From contig NZ_JPON01000001.1 in the NCBI RefSeq assembly GCF_000733935.1, positions 3,670,623 through 3,734,622 of the forward strand: a DNA stretch of 64,000 bases, written 5' to 3'. Every line of letters starts with the position of its first letter. The first letter of the stretch is position 1. A program made the position numbers and the translations under genes. Of this stretch, positions 56,406 through 64,000 are shown one piece after another. This DNA is from Methylomarinum vadi. GTDB lineage: Bacteria > Pseudomonadota > Gammaproteobacteria > Methylococcales > Methylomonadaceae. Below the pieces are notes generated by a model. The model did no database searches. It saw nothing but the letters and a program-made list of their open reading frames with translations, and was not told the DNA's origin.

Positions 56406-57083
56406 TCAAGCGTGCTTTTTTGCAACAATTGCAAATTGAAGGTATTGAATATCTTTAAAAAAGTTAAAAGTCAGTAGATTTAACAAAGTGAATTTCCAAC
56501 CGCTTACATAGCTGTTTATTCCAACTAGGCTTTCAATTTGATACCCGGATTCTGTGAACAATCGTTCAATTGATTTTCTTGTAAAGAAACGGAGATGCGT
56601 TATGTCGAGCACTCCTTCGCCTGTATAGCGCCACTCTCCATCAAATAACAATCCTTTTACTACTGCCCAGAAACGCACATTAGGAATAGATGCAACAACA
56701 ACGCCAGTCGGAGTTAATAAAGAACGAAGGGTCTTTAATACTTCCCAGGGTAAGATTAAATGCTCTAAGACATCATTGCATATGATACAATCAAATTGTT
56801 GTTGTTTAATCTCAGCACTATCGAGCGCACCTTTTTCAATGTCGGCACAAACTACAAGGTCTAATTTATATTTCGCAACGTTGGCGCTTTCTTTATCTAA
56901 TTCGATAGCTGTAATTTTAATTTTTCTTCCTTGTTCCAGTCGAATTCTTTTTACTTCTGCACTAAAACTCCCATTTCCGCAACCTATTTCTAATATATTG
57001 CTTGCGAAATCAGGAATAAACTGAACCATTTCCGGCCGCGGACACTTATGGTAGTGAGCAGGTTTAAAGTCTGTTTTTTTCAT
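56406..57083 (-). CDS. Class I SAM-dependent methyltransferase
   Basis: A 225-residue protein: FIPDFASNILEIGCGNGSFS near residue 24 is the SAM-binding motif I, ITAIELDKESANVAKYKLDL motif II, and DCIICNDVLEHLILPWEVLK motif IV. It resembles methyltransferases of O-antigen loci, which methylate sugars or terminate chains. It starts 13 bases after the stop of the following glycosyltransferase gene, same strand. Start ATG 57083. Confidence 0.83.
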   Translation of the reverse strand: MKKTDFKPAHYHKCPRPEMVQFIPDFASNILEIGCGNGSFSAEVKRIRLEQGRKIKITAIELDKESANVAKYKLDLVVCADIEKGALDSAEIKQQQFDCIICNDVLEHLILPWEVLKTLRSLLTPTGVVVASIPNVRFWAVVKGLLFDGEWRYTGEGVLDITHLRFFTRKSIERLFTESGYQIESLVGINSYVSGWKFTLLNLLTFNFFKDIQYLQFAIVAKKHA

Positions 57084-57096
57084 AGGGAATTCCCGA

Positions 57097-57930
57097 TTAG
57101 CTTGTCTCGATTGTACGTAAGAAATCTGTCAATGCTTTGCCGCGAAGACATTCACTCATATAAAAATCTAACATTATTGTTTTATTTTTCATGACAAAAT
57201 GAGCGCAACTAAATTTCCATTTTAGCCATAAGGTTAATTTCCCGGCATTACGTATCTCATCGGGAAACATCATGAACCAGGTCATACAAATCTTGAGTTT
57301 TAATCGCTTGGCAAAATGAAAGGCTGCAATATCTTCAACGGTTATGTCTATTTCACTAAGTACTTGGTCAATAGACTCCTTGCTCAGCATTTTGTTAATC
57401 TTGTTGATTGCACTTGCTTTAAAAAAATAACAGCCACCTTGGGTGTATTTGAATCCGACATAATGTCCATCTCCAATTAGATCGGCGTTACTTCTTTTAA
57501 CAAGCTGAAATATTCGATCGTTAAAAAAAAACACGTCTGCATCAACTCGAGCAATGATATCTTCGTCGTTTGCATATTCAGATGCTTTACCGTATGCGCG
57601 CCAAATATTACTTATTTGACTCGAGCCCCAACCCATGCTTTTCGGCCAGGAAATCACTTCAGTTCCCGGGATCAATTCTTGCAACACGTCTATCTGACGA
57701 TCCGATAAAGGTTGTTCGTCATCATTGAAAATCAAAACGCTAAAAGGGGTATCTGTTATATGGTTGGCTAAGCTGTGCAAAGAGCAATATATATATTTGA
57801 AATAGGATGCGCAGCAAAAATAACACAAATAAAATTTACGCTGGGATTGAAGGGGTTTTTTTAATATTTTATTTCTATTTACAACATCCAAGAAAAAATT
57901 TGGAAATTGCTTAACTCGTATAGGTATCAT
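57097..57930 (-). CDS. Putative GT-A glycosyltransferase
   Basis: About 277 residues. The core has DTPFSVLIFNDDEQPLSDRQ, EDIIARVDADVFFFNDRIFQ (DxD metal site) and YVGFKYTQGGCYFFKASAIN. The ATG at 57930 with AAGGGGAAA just before it is preferred over GTG 57963. It shares the general plan of the enzyme at 58001 without close identity. Not assignable to a specific GT family with certainty. Confidence 0.6.
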   Translation of the reverse strand: MIPIRVKQFPNFFLDVVNRNKILKKPLQSQRKFYLCYFCCASYFKYIYCSLHSLANHITDTPFSVLIFNDDEQPLSDRQIDVLQELIPGTEVISWPKSMGWGSSQISNIWRAYGKASEYANDEDIIARVDADVFFFNDRIFQLVKRSNADLIGDGHYVGFKYTQGGCYFFKASAINKINKMLSKESIDQVLSEIDITVEDIAAFHFAKRLKLKICMTWFMMFPDEIRNAGKLTLWLKWKFSCAHFVMKNKTIMLDFYMSECLRGKALTDFLRTIETS

Positions 57931-58000
57931 TTTCCCCTTTCCGCTCTGTTCGTTATTTACCACATAAACCAGCTAAGATTTTCCCTTATCATAATAAAAT

Positions 58001-58912
58001 CTAGGAATTGATTAATTTCCATATTTCCGCTTTCGCCAGGTTAGGGTAGGTATTTGCCTTGAATCTGCAATCCCCAATAAAATGCACGAAACAGGTGTAT
58101 GGCAACTTCATTTTATTGCAATCGCTGTATTTGGGATGGGGTAAAACCGCCGCTTTGTCAAGGTTTGCGACGGTAACGTTAGTCATGACTTGCTCGCTAC
58201 CCCATTCGTGCCATTTCGAGCCGATTAACTTTTCTATTTCAGTGGAAAACTCTACGATAAATTCTTTATTGATTCCGCCTTTCGGGAAGCCGGAAAACCC
58301 CGCACATCCCCTTACATAGTTTAAATTTACGCTGTTTTTCAATTCCGAGAAATACGCTTCGGCAACCATTTGTACATGGCCGTTTAAGGATTTGCCGACA
58401 TTTTTTTGTACCCGTTCCGAACAAACATCCATCGGTTCGATTTCTTGGTCATCCCAGGTGCCGATTATGAATCCGGTATTGGTTTCGATGTGCTTGTTCA
58501 CTTCATCCAGTGCGGAGAGTGTGAGCGTATCGCTATCCAATTGAATAACATAATAATCGTTCGTGAAATGCGCGATCGCTAGCAATCTTTCCCAACAGCC
58601 GCGGCTAGGGCATGCCGGTTCGGCATAGTTTACCGCATCGTAGATGTCGGCGACCGGAATGTGTTGTTTCAACCTCGAAATATCGTCTTGATCTAACGAA
58701 CCGTCGTTAATAATAATGACTTTGGATAGAGGAACCCTTTTGGCAAAAGATTTTGCTGCAATTAAAAACATTAAGACGTCTTTATGCTGCAATTGCGTCA
58801 GCACGGCGACCGGCTTGTCAGTGCTTTTGACGATGGGCGGTGTTTGATCTATTTGCCGGCAAGCAAGTGAAAACAGGTACCGGTTCAATTTATCTTTAAG
58901 GCTATAGAACAT
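58001..58912 (-). CDS. Putative GT-A glycosyltransferase
   Basis: A 303-residue protein. VIIINDGSLDQDDISRLKQH near residue 65 and YYVIQLDSDTLTLSALDEVN near 120 (DSD metal site) indicate a nucleotide-sugar-dependent GT-A fold; CAGFSGFPKGGINKEFIVEF and WGSEQVMTNVTVANLDKAAV follow. There is no signal peptide. Donor and acceptor are unknown. It has moderate GC and is separated from the formyltransferase gene by 96 bases. Confidence 0.68.
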   Translation of the reverse strand: MFYSLKDKLNRYLFSLACRQIDQTPPIVKSTDKPVAVLTQLQHKDVLMFLIAAKSFAKRVPLSKVIIINDGSLDQDDISRLKQHIPVADIYDAVNYAEPACPSRGCWERLLAIAHFTNDYYVIQLDSDTLTLSALDEVNKHIETNTGFIIGTWDDQEIEPMDVCSERVQKNVGKSLNGHVQMVAEAYFSELKNSVNLNYVRGCAGFSGFPKGGINKEFIVEFSTEIEKLIGSKWHEWGSEQVMTNVTVANLDKAAVLPHPKYSDCNKMKLPYTCFVHFIGDCRFKANTYPNLAKAEIWKLINS

Positions 58913-59008
58913 TTTTTTATTAGGTTTCTATCATCGGATAATTAGTGGATGTTCGGCTTCCATAGGCTTGACGAATGGGTAACTAGTGTCTAGTCCATAA
59001 TATACGAG

Positions 59009-59818
59009 TTACTTATGAAACCAGGTAACGCGTTCTTTCAAGTTGATATTTGACAGCAAGCCGTTGTTTAAAAGTTTTTCCAGTTCTCTCTCATGGTGCA
59101 ATTGCCTTTCCTTCACCTGGTACAATTTCCCTTTTTCTTTTTGGACTGCACCAAGTTTTTCGCCTTGCTCCAGTTTATTGAGGAGTTCTTCATACACCAA
59201 TGTACTGGATTTTACCGCTCTCCAGAACAAAACTAATTCCGTGTCGTTTTCTTTCACTTCCGGACAGACGTGGGCGATCAGATTGCCAGTATCGATTCCC
59301 GCGTTGATATAGTGGATCGTGCAGCCGACTTTTTCCGGTTCTTGGTTGTAAAGGGCCCAGAAGGTGCAGTCGGCACCGCGATATTCGGGCGACAGTCCTC
59401 CGTGTAGGTTGATGATTCCGAGTTTGCCTTTTTCAAGTAACGCGCCCTTTAGCAACGAGGTGCCGAAAACCAAGATGACGTCGGGTTGGTGCTGGTCGAT
59501 GAGAGACAATACTTGTTCATCATTGATATAGGGGACTTCGACTCTCAGCTCGCTTCGGTCCAGAGTGGGTTCCCGGTCGCCAAAAAAGTACTTGGCTTCC
59601 GGGTTGCCTCGATAGCGTTTTCGATCCCTTAGCCAGCGCGAAACTTTTTGCAATAGCTTCTTAGGATTTTTTAATAGGTTAAGCAGCTTTTTGACGAAAT
59701 CATGGCTGCCCGATTCCTGGACGATTGCAAGCGGCTTGCAAAACTTGCAAACGTGATTGGCGAAATACAGATGCCTCGGCGATTGCCCGCACAATATGAT
59801 TACTGAAAGATCGGACAT
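59009..59818 (-). CDS. Formyltransferase-family protein
   Basis: A 269-residue protein with a methionyl-tRNA/sugar formyltransferase-like domain: DVILVFGTSLLKGALLEKGK, then LGIINLHGGLSPEYRGADCT (the H-x-G-x-x-P-x-Y-R-G region that binds 10-formyltetrahydrofolate) and GCTIHYINAGIDTGNLIAHV. Such proteins N-formylate 4-aminosugars of surface glycans. ATG 59818 with CAGGAG upstream is used; the frame to 59935 overlaps the upstream gene. Five bases separate it from that gene, implying one transcript. Confidence 0.82.
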   Translation of the reverse strand: MSDLSVIILCGQSPRHLYFANHVCKFCKPLAIVQESGSHDFVKKLLNLLKNPKKLLQKVSRWLRDRKRYRGNPEAKYFFGDREPTLDRSELRVEVPYINDEQVLSLIDQHQPDVILVFGTSLLKGALLEKGKLGIINLHGGLSPEYRGADCTFWALYNQEPEKVGCTIHYINAGIDTGNLIAHVCPEVKENDTELVLFWRAVKSSTLVYEELLNKLEQGEKLGAVQKEKGKLYQVKERQLHHERELEKLLNNGLLSNINLKERVTWFHK

Positions 59819-59823
59819 CGGCG

Positions 59824-61026
59824 TTAGCTCCTGTTGGTTTTCGGAATTGGGTTTCCTGTCATTCGTATCATCAGGGCATCGGCAAAGAATTTTGCCGCCC
59901 AGTTGGGGTATTCGAACATCGAATATCGTCCCCATATCGGGGCTGAACCGGCTATCGCTCCGTTGCGGAAATCCTTGTTGTCGTCGATACGCTGGTTTGC
60001 TTTAAGATAATCGATGCCCCGGTCGGCATGCTGCCGTAAATCATTCTGGCCGAGTGACTGAGACAATCGCAGCCAAATAATACACATTTGCGCCAATCCC
60101 GTCAGGCAGCAATAAAGGGCTTGCGGCGTCCAGTTGTCGGCATATCGTCCGGCCAGCCAGCCATCTTCGCGTTGTTGCGCGGCCTGGGTTCTTGCGGCTT
60201 TTACGGCTGCATCAATCATAGCTTGGTTCTCGAGTAGCAGACCGCTTTCAAGGATGCCGCGAATCGCATAGGCGATATTATGGGTAAAGGGCAAACTGTC
60301 GGCGGTAAAGGCGTTGGTGCGGAACCAGCCCGATTCGGTTTGTTGGGTCAAGGCCCATTCTATATTTTTTTGGGCGCCATCGATCAACTTTTTTTCGTTA
60401 GCCAGCAACCCCGTTCTTAATAAAGCCCAGGCCGCACGCGTATTATAGGTGTGCGGCGTGTCGTTATGTACCGATTGCCGCCAACAGCCGTCCTCGTCTT
60501 GTTGCGTGAGCATCCATTCCCCGGCCTTGACGGCAGCCGTCAGACACTCTTCGCGCTGGAAGTTCAGATAGCCGGCGATCATGCCATGCATGATTTGCCC
60601 TGTGTTGAATATAACCGGTTTGCTGCCGTGTTCGCCGAAATGTCCGGGAAATGAGCCGTTAGGGTTTTGAAGAGAAAGTTCCCAGTCGATAATGTCCGAA
60701 GCGCGCTCTTTCAACCTGGGATTATTTAAAATGCCGGCGGCCGCCAAAAAGGTTTCGACGATATAGCCGCTGGTTTCGGGATAGCTGGGGAGCCAGCCGT
60801 CTTCGAAACTCCAGCCGGCCGAAACGCCGCCCCGGTCATTGAATGATTTACGTTGATCCTGGGCCTTGCAAAGCCATTCAATAGCCGCTTTAAGGTGGAT
60901 TTCATCGTTCTGAACGGGTTGTTTGCCTAAACCTACCAGGTCGTCAAAAATAATGGACAAATGCTCGGGACGCCAAGGTTTATATCTAAAAGGGACTGAA
61001 ATAAGTTTTTGTAGTGTCTTTGTCAT
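59824..61026 (-). CDS. Alpha/alpha-barrel protein of the squalene-cyclase/prenyltransferase-repeat type
   Basis: A 400-residue protein of repeated helical units with QW-like motifs: LSLQNPNGSFPGHFGEHGSK, LTQQDEDGCWRQSVHNDTPH, LTQQTESGWFRTNAFTADSL and AAQQREDGWLAGRYADNW. This is the (alpha/alpha)6 barrel seen in terpene cyclases, prenyltransferase beta subunits and some glycan-processing enzymes. The DxDD motif of cyclases is not seen. In a polysaccharide locus a lyase, epimerase or glycosidase-like role is possible; function unknown. It is coupled to the formyltransferase gene. Confidence 0.7.
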   Translation of the reverse strand: MTKTLQKLISVPFRYKPWRPEHLSIIFDDLVGLGKQPVQNDEIHLKAAIEWLCKAQDQRKSFNDRGGVSAGWSFEDGWLPSYPETSGYIVETFLAAAGILNNPRLKERASDIIDWELSLQNPNGSFPGHFGEHGSKPVIFNTGQIMHGMIAGYLNFQREECLTAAVKAGEWMLTQQDEDGCWRQSVHNDTPHTYNTRAAWALLRTGLLANEKKLIDGAQKNIEWALTQQTESGWFRTNAFTADSLPFTHNIAYAIRGILESGLLLENQAMIDAAVKAARTQAAQQREDGWLAGRYADNWTPQALYCCLTGLAQMCIIWLRLSQSLGQNDLRQHADRGIDYLKANQRIDDNKDFRNGAIAGSAPIWGRYSMFEYPNWAAKFFADALMIRMTGNPIPKTNRS

Positions 61027-61127
61027 GAATTCTGTTGACTTTATTTTTCTTGTTTGCTTGATCTTAGCTTCGGCTTAGTTGGGTGGACGTTGCAAGCCTA
61101 ATATCATTGTTAATTTTAGTAGCAACC

Positions 61128-62486
61128 TTATAAATTGGGTTGAATTTTTGCCACCACTTGTCTGATTTTTCCCGATGCTTCCGGTTCGATCCTATCTATC
61201 AAGCGTATATCAATATTAGCCGCATTGCCGAATCGTTCCTTAAATTTTTGTTCGATGTGTTGAAATGCAATATCGTGCCAAAGGGTATTTTTAACGATTA
61301 AAACCTCGAATTGATTGATATCGTGTTGAATGATTTTGAATTGTTCCACTCCTTCGGTTTCCCGCAGGACATAAATGGCTGCGAGAGCATGCACGATCGA
61401 ACCGTTTTGATGAATTAAGAAATCGGTGGTGCGGCCAACGACCTCTTCAATCACATGAAGGCCTCTACCGTCTTTATCCGGTTGCTCGGAGAGTTTGATC
61501 ATGTCGCCGGTGCGATAGCGAATAAACGGTTGCGCCTCCGAGCAGAGACCGGTCATGACGGCTTCTCCCATTTCACCCGCCTTGACCGGATTGCCGTGCC
61601 GGTCGAGTACTTCCAGAATGATGCTTTCGCTCATTTGCAGCATTTGCCCGTGTGGGGTTTCATGGGCCGTGAAACCAATGTCCCGGCTCCCGAATTCGTT
61701 GGCGACTGGCGCGTGAAACGTTTCCTGAATAAGTTTCCTTTGGTCGGGATAAAGAGGTTCTCCGGTTGTGCAGATGACTTTCAGTTCGGGAAAGTTTGTT
61801 TCGATCGAGTAGGTTTGGGCATGCTTCGCCAGTATCGCGATGCTGCTGGCGTAACCGTAAATGCATTTGGGGTTGAATTTTTTGATGCTTTCCAGATAGC
61901 GATCCATGTTTTCAGGCGACATGGCGAATGCATTGAGAACCAGCTGATTGAGAAGGCGGTCGCGAACGGTCTTGATTTTGTCGGTTTTGTTGAGTTCGAC
62001 CGGGGCGCCCCATAGATAGACTTCGGGATCGCCGACGTTCACTCCCCACCAGCGCCTGGCCCTGATTCTTCCCGCTGCATCCGAAGCCTGCCGCCAGCGC
62101 CCGAAATGAAAGATCAACGGTTGGCCGCTGGAGCCGCCGGTACTGTATTGTTTGCTGCCGCCGGGAACGTCTCGCCATCTCATTTCGGCCCCATGCAGTT
62201 GAGCGTCTTGTTTGCTCATGGTGGGCAGACGCCGGAAATCCTCCAGGGTGCATCGCTCGGGAATTATATCGGCCGCTTTGATTCTTTCGGCATGCCAGGG
62301 GCAGTGTCGTAACGCGGAGCTAAGCAGCGTACGTAGCTTTGTTACTTGTAGGGCTTCGGTGTCGTCTCTTGTTAGCCATTGGGTTTGTTCGAGCTGTTTT
62401 AGATAGCGGAAAGTCGGGCGACTCAACAGCGCTTCTTGCAAGGGATAAATGACATTCCGAGAGAGAAAAGGCGGGAAAGAAGACAT
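61128..62486 (-). CDS. CapK/phenylacetate-CoA ligase-like adenylate-forming enzyme
   Basis: A 452-residue protein. QYSTGGSSGQPLIFHFGRWR near residue 132 is the nucleotide-binding loop, VICTTGEPLYPDQRKLIQET near 242 and NEFGSRDIGFTAHETPHGQM near 268 are adenylation motifs, and FIRYRTGDMIKL near 332 carries the conserved aspartate. CapK-like members occur in capsule loci and are thought to activate carboxylic acids for attachment to the glycan. It is the first gene of the minus-strand block 59.0-62.5 kb. Confidence 0.85.
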   Translation of the reverse strand: MSSFPPFLSRNVIYPLQEALLSRPTFRYLKQLEQTQWLTRDDTEALQVTKLRTLLSSALRHCPWHAERIKAADIIPERCTLEDFRRLPTMSKQDAQLHGAEMRWRDVPGGSKQYSTGGSSGQPLIFHFGRWRQASDAAGRIRARRWWGVNVGDPEVYLWGAPVELNKTDKIKTVRDRLLNQLVLNAFAMSPENMDRYLESIKKFNPKCIYGYASSIAILAKHAQTYSIETNFPELKVICTTGEPLYPDQRKLIQETFHAPVANEFGSRDIGFTAHETPHGQMLQMSESIILEVLDRHGNPVKAGEMGEAVMTGLCSEAQPFIRYRTGDMIKLSEQPDKDGRGLHVIEEVVGRTTDFLIHQNGSIVHALAAIYVLRETEGVEQFKIIQHDINQFEVLIVKNTLWHDIAFQHIEQKFKERFGNAANIDIRLIDRIEPEASGKIRQVVAKIQPNL

Positions 62487-62646
62487 TGATAAAAGCCCAT
62501 GAAGTTATAGAAGTTTTTTTCTGAAATGGTTGAACGTATATTATAAAAAAACTGTATCTTAAAATGTGTATTCGTGAAGAACAATCTTGTAAGTGTAGTG
62601 GCTATGCTAATGTTTAACAAAAATGTTCAAAAATACGACCGTGCTA

Positions 62647-63219
62647 TCATTTTTCTGCTGCGTTAAATAATTGCTCTGCTTGTGTGAAGTTCAGGCTAAT
62701 GATGCCGCCCTTTCTCATCGATTGTTTCAATGAATAACTAAGAGCCGAAGCCAGTATTCGGGAATAGTAGGGCAAGGTTTCGATGTAAGCGGGCAGAACA
62801 TTGTCCACTTGCGTGGCTTGGCGTATTTTCTCGTCGAAGCGTTCGCGTTGGCGGGTGATTTCCGTGATCAATTTCTGATCGCTGCGGCTTTGCTCGGACA
62901 ATTCCAGCGTCCAGGTCAGGTCTTTCTGTAGTTGGCAAACGCCTATGTAGCGGCCGGATTGCGCCGGGGTCCATTGTTCCGGGGCTATCAATGACAGTTG
63001 GTAGGTTCCGTCTTTACGGTAAAGCCAGTAGTCTTGGCCGCAGATCGGTTTGAAGCGAATTTGGCTGTGCAAGACGAAAAGGGAAGTGAATAATTCGTCG
63101 GCGATGCGATGGATGTCCTTGGCAGGGACGGACAGGTTTTGGGTGGTCTGTCGAAGGTTTTCCAGAATTGGGGCAAGTCCTTTTCCTTGGGGGTTAGCGG
63201 ATTTTCTGAAATCAGTCAT
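62647..63219 (-). CDS. DUF2452-like cytoplasmic protein
   Basis: A 190-residue protein that opens with FRKSANPQGKGLAPILENLR and contains DYWLYRKDGTYQLSLIAPEQ and YIGVCQLQKDLTWTLEL, a pattern I associate with DUF2452; function unknown. No signal peptide or membrane segment is present. It has balanced GC like the core and lies downstream of the fae terminator on the same strand, so it is transcribed independently. Confidence 0.65.
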   Translation of the reverse strand: MTDFRKSANPQGKGLAPILENLRQTTQNLSVPAKDIHRIADELFTSLFVLHSQIRFKPICGQDYWLYRKDGTYQLSLIAPEQWTPAQSGRYIGVCQLQKDLTWTLELSEQSRSDQKLITEITRQRERFDEKIRQATQVDNVLPAYIETLPYYSRILASALSYSLKQSMRKGGIISLNFTQAEQLFNAAEK

Positions 63220-63286
63220 TGCTTCCGAAAAAGGTTTTTCGAACCTCTATTCTTTTCGGTTGGCTGTGTGATTTTTTTCGCCTTAA

Positions 63287-63310
63287 CAAAAGCCCCGCAA
63301 GGGCGGGGCT
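63287..63310 (-). terminator. Rho-independent terminator of the fae-like gene
   Basis: On the minus strand a 7-bp GC stem (GCCCCGC / GCGGGGC, arms 63303-63309 and 63292-63298) with a 4-base loop is followed by TTTT. It lies 22 bases past the stop of the fae-like gene. Confidence 0.88.
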
Positions 63311-63331
63311 TCTTCTTGACGATAAAGCGGT

Positions 63332-63880
63332 TTAGATTTTGCCGTCCAGACCCATTTGGAAATACTTATGGGTGATTTTGTCCTGGTTTTCCAGCAACCA
63401 ATCGATGTCAGGCGTGTTGGTCATCGCTTTGTGGATCGCCTGCGCCGTTGCCTTGCGGTGGATGTCGAACAGGATTTGGTGGTCCAGGTTATCATCTTTA
63501 GCGACGCTAGGGTTCAACCAAACCGAGCAAATGATGCCCAGATCGTTGGCTTTTTCCTTGGGAATGTCGCCGGCGCGAACGGCATCGAGTACGCCGTTGG
63601 CAATAGCCGCCTGCACGGTCCCCATCAGGATGTTGGTGTAGCGGTTATTGTTAACGGTGACTTTGCTCACCATCAATGTGACAGGACGCACTTGAATGTC
63701 TGTATTCAGAATGGCAAAAACCTTGGAGTGGCCTTTGGTTTGGTCGCCGGTCAGGGTCGCCAACGCGGTGCCTACAGGGCCGTCCAGTTCACCGATGACG
63801 ATTTCCGGTTCCGCAGCCGTTCCCGGCGGCCCGCCTGCAACGAGAGCTTCACCGGTACGCATGATAATTCTTTCGCTCAT
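63332..63880 (-). CDS. fae: Formaldehyde-activating enzyme homologue
   Basis: A 182-residue cytoplasmic protein. It matches Fae from the start (GEALVAGG) through TLTGDQTKGHSKVFAILN and PVTLMVSKVTVNN to the end. Canonical Fae condenses formaldehyde with tetrahydromethanopterin in methylotrophs. The residue aligning with the catalytic histidine of M. extorquens Fae (AHIDL region) appears to be glutamate (AEPEI), so this may be a Fae-like paralogue. ATG 63880 has GGAGAT upstream; the frame to 63934 is unsupported. It is followed by a good terminator and is strong evidence for a methylotroph. Confidence 0.87.
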   Translation of the reverse strand: MSERIIMRTGEALVAGGPPGTAAEPEIVIGELDGPVGTALATLTGDQTKGHSKVFAILNTDIQVRPVTLMVSKVTVNNNRYTNILMGTVQAAIANGVLDAVRAGDIPKEKANDLGIICSVWLNPSVAKDDNLDHQILFDIHRKATAQAIHKAMTNTPDIDWLLENQDKITHKYFQMGLDGKI

Positions 63881-63972
63881 GTTTATCTCCTGTAAAAACA
63901 TTAAAAAAGTATTCCTAACCCAGTAGAATAACATGTTTTGCAGCGAATCTTAACCGTACCGTGACACAGCGT

Positions 63973-64000
63973 TTAACGACCACCGATCATCGCCGCGATG
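63973..64000 (-). CDS. C-terminal tail of an upstream gene (cut by window edge)
   Basis: The minus strand entering at 64000 reads IAAMIGGR and then TAA at 63973-63975. It looks like the last codons of a gene upstream of fae, but only eight residues are visible. Confidence 0.25.

Noticed and set aside
61455-62015. 186-codon plus-strand frame opposite the CapK-like gene
   Set aside because: It lies wholly inside a recognised gene, and its protein shows no family motif.
63356-63895. 179-codon frame opposite the fae-like gene
   Set aside because: It is antisense to a conserved gene in high-GC sequence; such frames arise by chance.
1-64000. CRISPR array, prophage or retron
   Set aside because: No regularly spaced direct repeats, phage structural genes or msr/msd-like structures were found. 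The only reverse transcriptases are the two group II intron maturases.

Overview
The window reads as a chromosomal piece of a gammaproteobacterial methylotroph, most likely a type I methanotroph. The main support is a formaldehyde-activating-enzyme family gene at the right edge, together with gammaproteobacterial housekeeping genes (xseA, glgP, lplT/aas, a NIF3-family gene, a yjdF-like gene). Assignment below that level cannot be made from the sequence alone.

Layout. 1-16.7 kb is an ordinary, balanced-GC core: xseA (cut by the left edge), a split YeeE/YedE pair, glycogen phosphorylase, a cytochrome b561-type protein, small enzymes, tRNA-Asp with a clear promoter, a TetR-MFS pair, and an aas / NYN-LOTUS / lplT unit. 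In that unit aas carries a one-base frameshift in a run of eight T and its Shine-Dalgarno sits in a perfect hairpin. 17.4-62.5 kb is a large cell-surface polysaccharide island. It holds many glycosyltransferases, a GT2 / DUF2304 / SMR / GT39 lipid-linked-sugar module, an exosortase-A-type O-glycosylation ligase, a polysaccharide deacetylase, an acyltransferase, a Wzm/Wzt-type ABC exporter, an aminotransferase / ATP-grasp / aminotransferase-fold trio, several sulfotransferase-family genes (some decayed), and a distal block with a formyltransferase, an alpha/alpha-barrel protein and a CapK-like adenylate-forming enzyme. The middle of the island (about 36-48 kb) is markedly AT-rich. 62.6-64 kb returns to core sequence with a DUF2452-like gene and the fae homologue with its terminator.

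The island is full of mobile-element debris: IS5, IS21, ISAs1, IS701-like and other transposase remnants. It also holds two well-preserved IS4-family (Tn5-like) elements, each with a 9-bp target duplication. In both, a nearly identical 1886-bp group II intron splits the transposase immediately after the catalytic glutamate of the Y-R-E-K signature. The introns differ at about 7 positions while the host transposases differ by about 7% in the distal 3' exon, so the intron has homed recently into two already diverged IS copies. EBS1-IBS1 pairing places the splice site exactly and predicts that ligated exons are one base out of frame. This intron-in-IS arrangement is the most unusual system I can support here.

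Working picture: activated sugars are assembled by the glycosyltransferases, decorated by sulfotransferases, acyl-, formyl-, methyl- and possibly amino-acid-transferring enzymes, and exported by the ABC transporter, while IS elements and a homing intron continually disrupt and reshuffle the locus.
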